Shown: positions 37,322-46,662 of the stretch, one piece after another | Numbering within the stretch: position 1 is the first letter of the stretch | Layout of the letters: the number at the start of each line of letters is the position of its first letter | Source of the DNA: Marinobacterium iners | GTDB taxonomy: Bacteria; Pseudomonadota; Gammaproteobacteria; Pseudomonadales; Balneatricaceae | DNA length: 64,000 nucleotides | Direction: 5' to 3' | NCBI RefSeq assembly: GCF_017310015.1 | Contig: NZ_CP022297.1 | Coordinates: forward strand, 3,989,294 to 4,053,293 | The notes under the pieces: model-generated | The model's input: the letters and a program-made list of their open reading frames with translations, nothing else | The model's database searches: none | Told to the model about the DNA's origin: nothing | Translations under genes and position numbers: made by a program

Positions 37322-39007
37322 CTACACGATCAGGTTATCAGGGCCAACGCTGGGTTTTTCGATGCTAAGAGCCTTGAAGATATCCAGCTGCTCCCGGCTC
37401 ATGCTGGACACGCCTGTCACGGTGCTGCCACCGAGGGTGGCCTGGTGATATTGGATACGCCGTAACTGCTCCAGTGCCCGCATGGGCGAGTGTTCGGAGC
37501 CTGCTGCCTTTAAGCGCATCCGCATCACGCGGTGCAGAACCAAAGCGATAAAGCAGATCATGGCATGGGCTCTGATCCGCTCAGGCAGCCGGTGGTATAC
37601 CGGGCCGATTTCGATATCCGATTTCAGCGCCTTGAAGCCTCGCTCGATGTCTGCCAGTGATTTGTAGTGTTTGACCACCTCTGTTGGTGACAGGTCCTTG
37701 ACGTTGGTGACCAGCAGCAGCTTGCCATCCATCAGGCGCGCACGTTTCAGGGCTTTTTCGTCAATATCGTAGCTGAACAGCTCACTTTTCAGGTCAATAC
37801 GCACGATTTTGGCCAACGAGGATTCGCTGACCTCTTTGTATAAACGGGCTGTTGCACCACCATCAGACAGCTTGCGACCGCGTGTGGTCTTGCCTTCATC
37901 CTGCCGGATAAGCTTCTCGGCCAGGCGCTGTGCTTCCTCTTCAATCGCGTTGATTCTGGCATCACGGGCCACGGTTTCATCGGCGGCACGTACGGGATCG
38001 TGGGCTACGATCAGGCGCTGCTCCTGCCAGTGTGTCTCTGTGATCACTTCCGCGTCGGCGGAGTCAAAAACCGTGCGCTGCAAGGGCTCCAGGATCGGTT
38101 CGAAGTCACTATAACGACGCCCGGGAACCGCCAGAATAAACTCAACCGGTTGACCGTTCGGCAGTGTCATCTGCTTCAGCTCATCCAGGTTGTCGACCGA
38201 CAGTAACCCACGGTCCGCAACCACGACAATGCGTTTCACCGGGAAGCGCTCAATGATCGTTTTCAGGGTGGGCTGAAGCGTTTTAACTTCTGCGGTGTTG
38301 CCTTCAAACACCTCATGGTACAGCGGCAGTCCTTCGGCCGTCTGAACCATGCCCAGCATGACCTGGCGACGGATGCCGCCGTCCTTGGAGCGCCCGTACT
38401 GCCTGAGTTCTTCGTCCTGCTCGGTCAAGCCTTCGGCACGGATGGTGGTCATGTCGTAGAAGACGACTGACAGTTCCTGATCGATCAGCGGACGCAGCAG
38501 CTCAGTGACTTTGTCATTGACGGCATCACGTTGAGTATTAAGCGCATCCATTGCCCGCAGCAGGTGCTGATGGTCGACTTTTTTGATACTGCCAACACCA
38601 GGAATACAGACGGTCTCCAGCCAGCGCAGCACGCCCAGCTTGGAGTCCGGCGAGGTCAGGCGGTTCATGACCATGATGCGGATCAAGGCTTCGATCTGGA
38701 TGCTGTGACGCGTGCCGCGGAAGGCCTTGCGCAGCTGTTCAAAGCCGAGAGCATTCCAGAGCTGAGTCAGTGCCCAGACATCACCCAGGGCACGAGATGA
38801 CTCAAAGCTGACGGCGGGCTTATCCGGCAGTGATCGCCCGGTAATCCGGCACAGACCTTCGACCACAGACTCCAGCTCATCACCGAGCTTGTCGAGACGG
38901 CCGAGGGTCGCAATCGTGCGTTGTTTTGGGCGGCCGTTCTCGTCTCGATAGGCTTCAACGAGCTGCACATACTTGCGAGGGCCGGACTTGGTGACTTTGA
39001 CGTACAT
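37322..39007 (-). CDS. IS1634 family transposase
   Basis: A 561-residue DDE transposase of the IS4 superfamily, IS1634 type. It opens with MYVKVTKSGPRKYVQLVEAY. The first Asp motif is in VVFYDMTTIRAEG, the second in IVVVADRGLLSVDNL and the Glu region in YKSLADIERGFKALKSD. It looks complete. Exact element ends are not certain. A weak inverted match, TTAGCGTTATAAGC near 37272 and TTAGACGCCTAAAGC near 39088 on the other strand, may mark them. Confidence 0.92.
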   Translation of the reverse strand: MYVKVTKSGPRKYVQLVEAYRDENGRPKQRTIATLGRLDKLGDELESVVEGLCRITGRSLPDKPAVSFESSRALGDVWALTQLWNALGFEQLRKAFRGTRHSIQIEALIRIMVMNRLTSPDSKLGVLRWLETVCIPGVGSIKKVDHQHLLRAMDALNTQRDAVNDKVTELLRPLIDQELSVVFYDMTTIRAEGLTEQDEELRQYGRSKDGGIRRQVMLGMVQTAEGLPLYHEVFEGNTAEVKTLQPTLKTIIERFPVKRIVVVADRGLLSVDNLDELKQMTLPNGQPVEFILAVPGRRYSDFEPILEPLQRTVFDSADAEVITETHWQEQRLIVAHDPVRAADETVARDARINAIEEEAQRLAEKLIRQDEGKTTRGRKLSDGGATARLYKEVSESSLAKIVRIDLKSELFSYDIDEKALKRARLMDGKLLLVTNVKDLSPTEVVKHYKSLADIERGFKALKSDIEIGPVYHRLPERIRAHAMICFIALVLHRVMRMRLKAAGSEHSPMRALEQLRRIQYHQATLGGSTVTGVSSMSREQLDIFKALSIEKPSVGPDNLIV

Positions 39008-39078
39008 GCCATGACTTTATCATCTTTTTATGACCGTTTAAACTGAAAAGATATCCACAGACGTGCCACTACAAAGCT

Positions 39079-39261
39079 TTAGGCGTCTAAAAAGCGGAAA
39101 CCCGCATGAATACTGGGCTGCGGTGTGTAAAAGAGACGATTTTCAGTGGATAACTGTCGAACTCGGGTGGCCCGCTGCTCTTCGGCCTGTGATGGCACCG
39201 CGATAAAAAAATGTATGAATAAGGTGACTAAAGCTAAAAGGTTCAGACGGTTTCTGGACAT
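39079..39261 (-). pseudogene. 5' fragment of an exported-protein gene
   Basis: The ATG at 39261 has AGGA upstream and opens a signal peptide (MSRNRLNLLALVTLFIHFFI, cleavage near PSQA) and about 35 mature residues. The frame then runs into IS1634-associated DNA and stops. The strand, the position and the lack of a front end on the fragment at 35373-35877 suggest they are two halves of one gene. Confidence 0.55.
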
Positions 39262-39380
39262 GATTAATTCTTCCTGATTATCAGTCGTTATAAAACGGAG
39301 GCGTTCATCCTGAATAGCGGATAGTACCCTACTGAGTAGCCTCAGTAGGGTCAATAAGTCAATATGACCGTTTTAATTTT

Positions 39381-39527
39381 TCAATCCAAAGGTTCGATTC
39401 GCAAGCTGCCTTCCGGCTTTAATGTCAGCTTCGCTTTGCGCCAACCCAGCCCATCTTCAGACATCTGATTATGTAACTTGAGCAGTGCATTTTCTGAAGC
39501 GGTGCTGTCAGGTAGCATAAATCTATG
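39381..39527 (-). pseudogene. 3' part of a lipoprotein gene (IS-interrupted)
   Basis: This 48-codon tail (FMLPDSTASENALLKLHNQM ... RIEPLD) continues the frame of the lipoprotein at 41251-42059 exactly when the intervening IS and one copy of its 8-bp target duplication are removed. Confidence 0.8.
39520..39527. repeat. 8-bp target duplication, left (AATCTATG)
   Basis: AATCTATG here and at 41251-41258 flank the ISBst12-type element directly. Confidence 0.9.
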
Positions 39528-41250
39528 GTAACTATTCAGTTGGCTTGATTTAAAAAGTTTTCGGATTATCGCTTGGCGCTGCCATGAAGGTCGGCAAACG
39601 TCCTTCGAACAACAGTGTCAACGCCTCGGAACCACTCAGGTTTTGCTTGCGCGCCGTCGACAGATAGCTGCGCACACGACAGAAGATCTGTGCCCCATCC
39701 ATCGAGCGGAAGCAGCCAGAGATCTTCTGCTGCACCTTGAGCATACGGATATCACGCTCGCCTTGGTTGTTCGTAAAGGGGACCGCCGGATCGTCCAGAA
39801 AGCGCAAAACATCTGCCTCATAGTCGCGCAACCGCTCCAGCAGGTTGCGCGCCCGAGAGCGTTTGAGCCGACCACGCTTGCCCTGCCGTTGGTTTTCATC
39901 CGGTGGCGGACACTCGTCTTCCGCTTTTTTGAGGCATTGCCGGTAGGCCTTTCGCCACCCTTCTGCCTTTTCAGGCGGCAGGCTGCCGCCCGCACTCTTA
40001 ACGGCATCCTCCATGGTGCACAACAGGGTTTGCATGCGCTGCGCCCAGGTCTGTTTGTCCTGCTCCCAGGCGCGCTGAAGCTCGCGCAGATGGTGGGCAT
40101 TACAGAGCGCATGCCGGCACTGATAGCGGTAGTACGGTTTCCAGTGGTCATGACAAAGCACGCCGTGGAAGCGCGGCAGGATACCGATGGCCTCCATCGC
40201 CTCGTGACCCCGGTGAGCATGGGGCGCCAGCCAGGTCAGGTCATCATTCGAGGCGCAATGCAGCCAGCGGCGTTGGCCACCGATGTTGATGCTGGTTTCA
40301 TCGGCGTGAATCAGCACCGACTCGGCCAGACGGTCCTTAACCCAGTGCTCGAAGCCCTCAGCTTTGTCGAAAGCGTCTTGGTTGAAGTTGAACAGCGACC
40401 CTGCGCTGAGCGGGATACCAACCTGATCCTCAAAGTATTCGCGGACACGTTCGTAGGGCAGCAGCTGGTACTGCGACAGATACACCGCATGCGCTTTCAA
40501 GCGGGGACCATACTGCACCGGACGATCAACACCGGCCGGGAATGGCGCTGTGACGCGTTGCCCCTGTTCGTTCTCCAGGATCTCGGCCTGGTACTCGGTC
40601 ACGAAGCGGCTGATATCCAGATCGAAGACCTGACGCTTTTCATAGCCGACCACGCGGAATGCGCTGCCCTTAGGCAGGGTGCGCCGGTCGACCTTCACGG
40701 TCTTGATCGCATCCGGCTCCTCGACCCGTTGCAGCGTCTTGCCAATACGGCCAGGCTGTCCGCCCGGTTTACGCTCACCTTTACTGCGGCTCTTCTTGGG
40801 CCGGTTCGGATCCTGGGAGGGCGGCGTACTGCTGTTGGTACTGTTCGTGTTGAGCCGGCCGGTCATCATCTGGATCAGCACCATCATCATCTCAATGGCT
40901 GCGCGCAGAGATGGCGAGAGTGTCTTGTCGTCCTGGAGCTGTTGTCTGACGTTCGCCAAGATGGCGTCGACATCCATATTGCTGATCTTCATGAGCCTGA
41001 GTATCGTCGATTGATGGCCTATTATCGCACGACTTTTTCAGGTCAAATTTTTCGCTTTGTGTGCGGATCTGAGCAACTTTTACATTGCTCCCACGCTCCG
41101 AGACATAGAGCTCCGCCAGACGCCACAGAGTGGCGGTACGGCACCTTGAGGCAGGCTTTAAAGCGAAATACCGACTGTCACTGGACTGGGAGATATTTTG
41201 ACAAAAAACCTGTCAAGAACTTTTTGCAGGAACTTGAGCTGAATAGTTAC
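39528..41250 (-). mobile_element. IS66 family element, ISBst12-like, copy A (1723 bp)
   Basis: Ends are inverted repeats starting GTAACTATTCAG on both sides. Flanking AATCTATG duplications define the borders exactly. One transposase gene, no tnpA/tnpB, as in the ISBst12 group. The encoded proteins of copy A and copy B (44940-46662) are identical and the lengths equal, so this is a recent duplication. Confidence 0.9.
39550..40992 (-). CDS. IS66 family transposase (ISBst12 type), copy A
   Basis: A 480-residue DDE transposase. The N-terminus carries a basic linker (KKSRSKGERKPGGQPGRIGK), the catalytic first Asp is in SVLIHADETSINIGGQRRWL, the second near GVLCHDHWKPYYRYQCRHAL and the Glu in FTNNQGERDIRMLKVQQKIS. 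Complete and identical in sequence to copy B. Confidence 0.95.
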   Translation of the reverse strand: MKISNMDVDAILANVRQQLQDDKTLSPSLRAAIEMMMVLIQMMTGRLNTNSTNSSTPPSQDPNRPKKSRSKGERKPGGQPGRIGKTLQRVEEPDAIKTVKVDRRTLPKGSAFRVVGYEKRQVFDLDISRFVTEYQAEILENEQGQRVTAPFPAGVDRPVQYGPRLKAHAVYLSQYQLLPYERVREYFEDQVGIPLSAGSLFNFNQDAFDKAEGFEHWVKDRLAESVLIHADETSINIGGQRRWLHCASNDDLTWLAPHAHRGHEAMEAIGILPRFHGVLCHDHWKPYYRYQCRHALCNAHHLRELQRAWEQDKQTWAQRMQTLLCTMEDAVKSAGGSLPPEKAEGWRKAYRQCLKKAEDECPPPDENQRQGKRGRLKRSRARNLLERLRDYEADVLRFLDDPAVPFTNNQGERDIRMLKVQQKISGCFRSMDGAQIFCRVRSYLSTARKQNLSGSEALTLLFEGRLPTFMAAPSDNPKTF

Positions 41251-42059
41251 AATCTATGAGCAGTATCATTAATAATATAGTCACTGACCATTGATACTTT
41301 GTTTTCGGCTATTTCAGCCGTAACAACAACGGCTTGCCATCCCACTGGAAGTTTACCGTCTAGTTCTGAAGAAATGAACTTACGAACTTCCGAGTCGCTA
41401 AACGTGACAGGGGCCAATAATTTTTCAGGCATTTCATCAACCCGGATAACCGCAGTATAGGTGTCTGGAGACTGCTTGTTGGCGGGGTCTATTATATCGA
41501 GCATCGGAATATTAAAGGTGACAGTTTTGCCGTTATTGGACAAAGAACCGTTGGTATCCTTTACCTGTTCGCCAGTGAAAGCGATATGAAAACCCTCACT
41601 ACCAACTTCTTCTTTAAGACTTTTGATCATGGCCTGTTGCATTTCAGCAGGCATATCTGGTGGGAACATGTCCTCATTGAACTCGGAAATGAAAGTGTTG
41701 ACGTCAAGTGTGAGTTTGATAACACCTTTATCTTCGGTTTCTACATCAATCGGCATAGGTTTGGATTTTTCTGTACTGCCGATATCGATAAAGCTGACTT
41801 TGCCCTCTTGCAACCATGTGTCAATTGAAAATTGAGTGACGTGATGGCAAACAGTGCTTCCGTCTGCATGAGAAGTGAGTGAACCGCCCTGTTGCTCACA
41901 ATTTTTATTTGGGTTGGGGCCTGGCTTTCCTGTATCAGCACCCTGCAGAGTACGAATGTCGAGTTGTTCCGATTTCAGATCGAAATCCAGGCTGACATCA
42001 ATGCAGCCGCTTAGTGCAAGTGCACAAACGAGAGAAAGGAGTAACTTAGGCATTTTCAT
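41251..42059 (-). pseudogene. Lipoprotein gene, 5' part, cut by ISBst12-like copy A
   Basis: The ATG at 42059 has AAGGA 6 bp upstream. A lipobox (SLVCALALSGC, Cys about residue 18) marks an exported lipoprotein. The remaining frame reads about 267 residues and then ends two codons into the IS. Rejoined with 39381-39527 it gives an intact frame of 315 residues. The tail contains a GLGWRKAKLTLKPEG stretch seen in some small immunity-like domains, but I cannot assign the family. Confidence 0.75.
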
Positions 42060-42148
42060 GTACACATCCTTTTGAAGTTGAGAAGTCCATCAGGCGGCTT
42101 GCGCAGCCTCGTTGATACGTATCCGCCGTTAAAACGACCCACTTGCCC

Positions 42149-43813
42149 TTAACTGTACTGCGCCACTTTTTTTGAAGTCCGCTCCAGTTCAACATTCCAG
42201 GGCAGCAGTCGCTCCAGCTTTTCCAGCGTGTCGGCATCGGCGATGCGCTCCAGTACATGCCGGATATAGGCCGAGGGTTCCAGGTCGTTGGCTTTGGCCG
42301 TTTCGATCAGGGAGTAACAGGTGGCACTGGCGTGAGCGCCCTGCGGAGTATCCGCGAACAACCAAGCTTTGCGCCCCACGGCGAACGGGCGGATGGCATT
42401 CTCGGCCAGTACGTTGCTGATGTGCAGGTCACCCCGCTCACAGTAGCCGATCAGGGTGGGCCACTGGTTCAGGGTGTATTCCATAGCTTTGCGAGTTAGC
42501 CCGCCTTTCATCACGCGATCCACGTTGGCGTCCAGCCAGGCCTTGAACGCTTCCAGTCGAGGCAGGCTCGACGCCTGACGGATCCGGTAGCGTTCGGCCA
42601 CGCTCAGGTCCTTGATCTGACGTTCGATGGCATACAGTTTGTTGATGTGACTGAGTGCCACATCCGCTTTGGACAGCTTGGCCTGTTTGCCTTTACCCGC
42701 CGGCTTGGCCGCTTTGGTCGCTTCGATGAACTTGCGGCGGGCGTGATCCCAGCAGCCAATGCGGGTCAGCTCATTGGCTGAACAGATCTGCGCATAACCG
42801 GCGTAACCATCCGCCTGCAGCACACCCTTGAAGTCATCGAGCAGGCGCACGGGCACCGCTCCACTTCGAGAGGGATCATAGGCGAACAGGACGGAAGGTT
42901 GGCCGGGTGGTCCGCCTCGGGTCACCCACATCCATTTATCGGATTGGGCAGCCTTGCCATCCTCTTTGAGTACCTGGATCCGGGTTTCGTCAGCCTGCAG
43001 GTAGGCCGCACTGTTCTGCGACTCCCGCATCAGGTTGATCAGCGGTTTGAACACCTCATCCAGACGGATGATCCAGTGGGCCATGCTGGTGCGGCTCAGC
43101 TCATGGCCCAGACGCTTGAACATCTGCTCTTGCCGGTACAGCGGCAGACCATCGGCATATTTGGAGGTGATCAGGTAGGCCAGCAGGGCCGGGGTGGCGA
43201 TGCATTTGCCCAGCGGGTGTGTCGGGCGAGCCGCGGCTACGATCCGCTCGTCGCCGTTCGTCTCGAACACGGCTTTTTCCTGCCAGTATTCCAGTACTTT
43301 GAGCTGAGCCGGGATATAGTCCAACTCTTCCTTCACCTTGGTGAAGAAGGTTTTGACGGCCCCGGCCTTCTCTTCATCACTCAGCAGCAGCTCGATGCGC
43401 TCACGCAGCAAGCTATCGGAGAAGCCGCGCTGACGGCGTTTGGGTGCAGGCGTGGCAGCGGGCGTCTCATCTTCAGCGACGTCAATATCATCCGGGAGCT
43501 GATCCCGCAGCTGATCGATCTCGGCTTCCAGTTCTGACTCATCGAAGAGGTGGATCTGGTGGGCCGTTTTCTCACTGCTGGCCGAGAACCGCTGGATGCG
43601 CTGCAAGCGCAGCATCTCTTCCAGCAACAGGATGTACTGCTCGCGCTGCTGGAGTTGCCGGTCACGCTCTTTGACGACCTGATCCCGCTGCTCAAGCTCA
43701 TCCTCTTTCGAGGCCAGTTGCTGCTGCAGCCCGGCCACCATCGACAGCAAGTCAGCGGTCGATAAACTGCTGATATCAGGCGTCTTTGAGGTGGTTTTGG
43801 GCTGTGTTTTCAT
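42149..43813 (-). CDS. tnpC: IS66 transposase TnpC, copy 1
   Basis: A 554-residue DDE transposase counted from ATG 43813 (MKTQPKTTSKTPDIS); an in-frame extension to 43921 is unlikely. The N-terminus is a coiled coil (LLSMVAGLQQQLASKEDELE), then the IS66 zinc-ribbon/linker. The catalytic Asp is in LQADETRIQVLKEDG and the C-terminal NVLAENAIRPFAVGRKAWLF carries the Glu region. Complete. Confidence 0.94.
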   Translation of the reverse strand: MKTQPKTTSKTPDISSLSTADLLSMVAGLQQQLASKEDELEQRDQVVKERDRQLQQREQYILLLEEMLRLQRIQRFSASSEKTAHQIHLFDESELEAEIDQLRDQLPDDIDVAEDETPAATPAPKRRQRGFSDSLLRERIELLLSDEEKAGAVKTFFTKVKEELDYIPAQLKVLEYWQEKAVFETNGDERIVAAARPTHPLGKCIATPALLAYLITSKYADGLPLYRQEQMFKRLGHELSRTSMAHWIIRLDEVFKPLINLMRESQNSAAYLQADETRIQVLKEDGKAAQSDKWMWVTRGGPPGQPSVLFAYDPSRSGAVPVRLLDDFKGVLQADGYAGYAQICSANELTRIGCWDHARRKFIEATKAAKPAGKGKQAKLSKADVALSHINKLYAIERQIKDLSVAERYRIRQASSLPRLEAFKAWLDANVDRVMKGGLTRKAMEYTLNQWPTLIGYCERGDLHISNVLAENAIRPFAVGRKAWLFADTPQGAHASATCYSLIETAKANDLEPSAYIRHVLERIADADTLEKLERLLPWNVELERTSKKVAQYS

Positions 43814-43859
43814 GGGCAAAATTATATCAAAAACAGCCAGTTGAAGCACCCAAAACCCG

Positions 43860-44228
43860 CTATCCAACAGCCTCATAATGCACGGTTTTATGGCCTTGCA
43901 GCAGGCTGATGTCATAACCATCGAGCAACCAGTTGATCTGTTCGCCGGTCAACGGCATGAGCTCATCAGCCGGGCTGGGCCACTTGAATTTCTCTTCGGC
44001 CAGCGCCTTGTAATAGAGGATAAAACCGTTGTCTTCCCACATCAGGCACTTGATCTTGTTACGCTGCCGGTTGGTGAAGGCATACAATGCACCGGTAAAG
44101 GGGCTATGTCCCAGCTCCTGCTCAACCAGCACCGCCAGACCATTGGCCTGCTTGCGAAAATCAATGGGCTCACGGTACAGATATATCTCCGGCATTGACC
44201 GAGAGGGACGAAGATACCGTGGCTTCAT
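43860..44228 (-). CDS. tnpB: IS66 accessory protein TnpB, copy 1
   Basis: A 122-residue protein of the IS66 Orf2 family (IYLYREPIDFRKQANGLAVL; KCLMWEDNGFILYYKALAEE). Needed with TnpA for transposition in this group. Its start overlaps the tnpA stop by one base. Confidence 0.93.
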   Translation of the reverse strand: MKPRYLRPSRSMPEIYLYREPIDFRKQANGLAVLVEQELGHSPFTGALYAFTNRQRNKIKCLMWEDNGFILYYKALAEEKFKWPSPADELMPLTGEQINWLLDGYDISLLQGHKTVHYEAVG

Positions 44229-44545
44229 CAGAGCTGCCTCAGGATCGCACCGAGCAGATCGACATTACCGGCATGCAGCCCTGTAATGGCCATGCCACCC
44301 GGAAGCCTCAGGGTCAGATCACTCGACACCGGTGAAGCGGCCACCTGGGTGACGCGAGCAAAGCCAGATGTTGGTGAACGCTCGGTATCGGTCGCATCAT
44401 CTGTACCTTCGAGCTTGCGGCGCCAATAAACAAACTGGTGATAGGACAGTGATTGCTGTTTGCAGAAAACAGCGCCGGATAGCCCGGTATCACGCCAGTG
44501 TTCAATGTGCTGTTGCCAGTGGCAAGTGCGCTCGGCTGAGTTCAT
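44228..44545 (-). CDS. tnpA: IS66 accessory protein TnpA, copy 1
   Basis: A 105-residue protein with a helical DNA-binding N-terminus (WRDTGLSGAVFCKQQSLSYH, then QFVYWRRKL), the IS66 Orf1/TnpA pattern, and a glycine-rich LRLPGGMAITGLHAGN tail. First gene of the element's operon. Confidence 0.92.
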   Translation of the reverse strand: MNSAERTCHWQQHIEHWRDTGLSGAVFCKQQSLSYHQFVYWRRKLEGTDDATDTERSPTSGFARVTQVAASPVSSDLTLRLPGGMAITGLHAGNVDLLGAILRQL

Positions 44546-44783
44546 GGTGGATTCCTCGCGTAGGTGACGATGGAATCAGTGTGCGGCGGTCAGTGGCTGG
44601 AAAAAAGGTGCTGATTCTCTGGCGCTTACGTTGATACTAAAAATAATAACTATTAATTAAAAATTTTCTTGTCAAGTTTTAGGTTTAATTTTAAATCTGA
44701 ACCTTGATGTAAAAATTATCAGTTAGTCAGTATTAAAGTTGTATTTTGATATTTTTTATCATGTATATGGCTCCCTAATCTTA

Positions 44784-44939
44784 TCACTGCCAGTTGCGCT
44801 CGGGGATTTCAAAGACAGTTGTGTCGACACATTTCTGGGTCAGTGACAGCGTCTGTTTTGTCTGTTTTGATCCGCCTTCATGCACAATTTGCCAGTCTAT
44901 GGGTGTGTTGCGACCATAAATTCTTAAGCTACAGCTGGA
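44784..44939 (-). pseudogene. 3' part of an exported-protein gene cut by ISBst12-like copy B
   Basis: 51 codons (CSLRIYGRNTPIDWQIVHEG ... ERNWQ, stop at 44784-44786) continue the frame of the secreted protein at 46663-47162 once the IS and one 8-bp duplication are removed. The 146 bp beyond it (44638-44783) are AT-rich and gene-free. Confidence 0.8.
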
Positions 44940-46662
44940 GTAACTATTCAGCTCAAGTTCCTGCAAAAAGTTCTTGACAGGTTTTTTGTCAAAATATCTC
45001 CCAGTCCAGTGACAGTCGGTATTTCGCTTTAAAGCCTGCCTCAAGGTGCCGTACCGCCACTCTGTGGCGTCTGGCGGAGCTCTATGTCTCGGAGCGTGGG
45101 AGCAATGTAAAAGTTGCTCAGATCCGCACACAAAGCGAAAAATTTGACCTGAAAAAGTCGTGCGATAATAGGCCATCAATCGACGATACTCAGGCTCATG
45201 AAGATCAGCAATATGGATGTCGACGCCATCTTGGCGAACGTCAGACAACAGCTCCAGGACGACAAGACACTCTCGCCATCTCTGCGCGCAGCCATTGAGA
45301 TGATGATGGTGCTGATCCAGATGATGACCGGCCGGCTCAACACGAACAGTACCAACAGCAGTACGCCGCCCTCCCAGGATCCGAACCGGCCCAAGAAGAG
45401 CCGCAGTAAAGGTGAGCGTAAACCGGGCGGACAGCCTGGCCGTATTGGCAAGACGCTGCAACGGGTCGAGGAGCCGGATGCGATCAAGACCGTGAAGGTC
45501 GACCGGCGCACCCTGCCTAAGGGCAGCGCATTCCGCGTGGTCGGCTATGAAAAGCGTCAGGTCTTCGATCTGGATATCAGCCGCTTCGTGACCGAGTACC
45601 AGGCCGAGATCCTGGAGAACGAACAGGGGCAACGCGTCACAGCGCCATTCCCGGCCGGTGTTGATCGTCCGGTGCAGTATGGTCCCCGCTTGAAAGCGCA
45701 TGCGGTGTATCTGTCGCAGTACCAGCTGCTGCCCTACGAACGTGTCCGCGAATACTTTGAGGATCAGGTTGGTATCCCGCTCAGCGCAGGGTCGCTGTTC
45801 AACTTCAACCAAGACGCTTTCGACAAAGCTGAGGGCTTCGAGCACTGGGTTAAGGACCGTCTGGCCGAGTCGGTGCTGATTCACGCCGATGAAACCAGCA
45901 TCAACATCGGTGGCCAACGCCGCTGGCTGCATTGCGCCTCGAATGATGACCTGACCTGGCTGGCGCCCCATGCTCACCGGGGTCACGAGGCGATGGAGGC
46001 CATCGGTATCCTGCCGCGCTTCCACGGCGTGCTTTGTCATGACCACTGGAAACCGTACTACCGCTATCAGTGCCGGCATGCGCTCTGTAATGCCCACCAT
46101 CTGCGCGAGCTTCAGCGCGCCTGGGAGCAGGACAAACAGACCTGGGCGCAGCGCATGCAAACCCTGTTGTGCACCATGGAGGATGCCGTTAAGAGTGCGG
46201 GCGGCAGCCTGCCGCCTGAAAAGGCAGAAGGGTGGCGAAAGGCCTACCGGCAATGCCTCAAAAAAGCGGAAGACGAGTGTCCGCCACCGGATGAAAACCA
46301 ACGGCAGGGCAAGCGTGGTCGGCTCAAACGCTCTCGGGCGCGCAACCTGCTGGAGCGGTTGCGCGACTATGAGGCAGATGTTTTGCGCTTTCTGGACGAT
46401 CCGGCGGTCCCCTTTACGAACAACCAAGGCGAGCGTGATATCCGTATGCTCAAGGTGCAGCAGAAGATCTCTGGCTGCTTCCGCTCGATGGATGGGGCAC
46501 AGATCTTCTGTCGTGTGCGCAGCTATCTGTCGACGGCGCGCAAGCAAAACCTGAGTGGTTCCGAGGCGTTGACACTGTTGTTCGAAGGACGTTTGCCGAC
46601 CTTCATGGCAGCGCCAAGCGATAATCCGAAAACTTTTTAAATCAAGCCAACTGAATAGTTAC
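44940..46662 (+). mobile_element. IS66 family element, ISBst12-like, copy B (1723 bp)
   Basis: Same length and same encoded protein as copy A, in opposite orientation. Ends start GTAACTATTCAG. The target duplication CAGCTGGA is at 44932-44939 and 46663-46670. Confidence 0.9.
45198..46640 (+). CDS. IS66 family transposase (ISBst12 type), copy B
   Basis: A 480-residue transposase identical in translation to copy A, with the same DDE motifs (HADETSINIGG; CHDHWKPY; NNQGERDIRMLK). Complete and presumably active. Confidence 0.95.
   Translation: MKISNMDVDAILANVRQQLQDDKTLSPSLRAAIEMMMVLIQMMTGRLNTNSTNSSTPPSQDPNRPKKSRSKGERKPGGQPGRIGKTLQRVEEPDAIKTVKVDRRTLPKGSAFRVVGYEKRQVFDLDISRFVTEYQAEILENEQGQRVTAPFPAGVDRPVQYGPRLKAHAVYLSQYQLLPYERVREYFEDQVGIPLSAGSLFNFNQDAFDKAEGFEHWVKDRLAESVLIHADETSINIGGQRRWLHCASNDDLTWLAPHAHRGHEAMEAIGILPRFHGVLCHDHWKPYYRYQCRHALCNAHHLRELQRAWEQDKQTWAQRMQTLLCTMEDAVKSAGGSLPPEKAEGWRKAYRQCLKKAEDECPPPDENQRQGKRGRLKRSRARNLLERLRDYEADVLRFLDDPAVPFTNNQGERDIRMLKVQQKISGCFRSMDGAQIFCRVRSYLSTARKQNLSGSEALTLLFEGRLPTFMAAPSDNPKTF

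Larger units (their letters stand above)
42119..44629 (-). mobile_element. IS66 family element with tnpABC, copy 1 (2511 bp)
   Basis: Flanked by the perfect 8-bp duplication GTTGATAC at 42111-42118 and 44630-44637, which sets the ends: GTATCCGCC on one side and GTAAGCGCC on the other. Contains tnpA, tnpB and tnpC on the minus strand. It landed between two exported-protein genes and broke neither coding region. Confidence 0.92.

Noticed and set aside
39643..41259. Plus-strand frame of 538 codons, repeated as a minus-strand frame near 44,784-46,547
   Set aside because: Antisense of the identical ISBst12-type transposases. Only its last 51 codons in the second copy (44,784-44,939) are real, as the tail of the split secreted protein.
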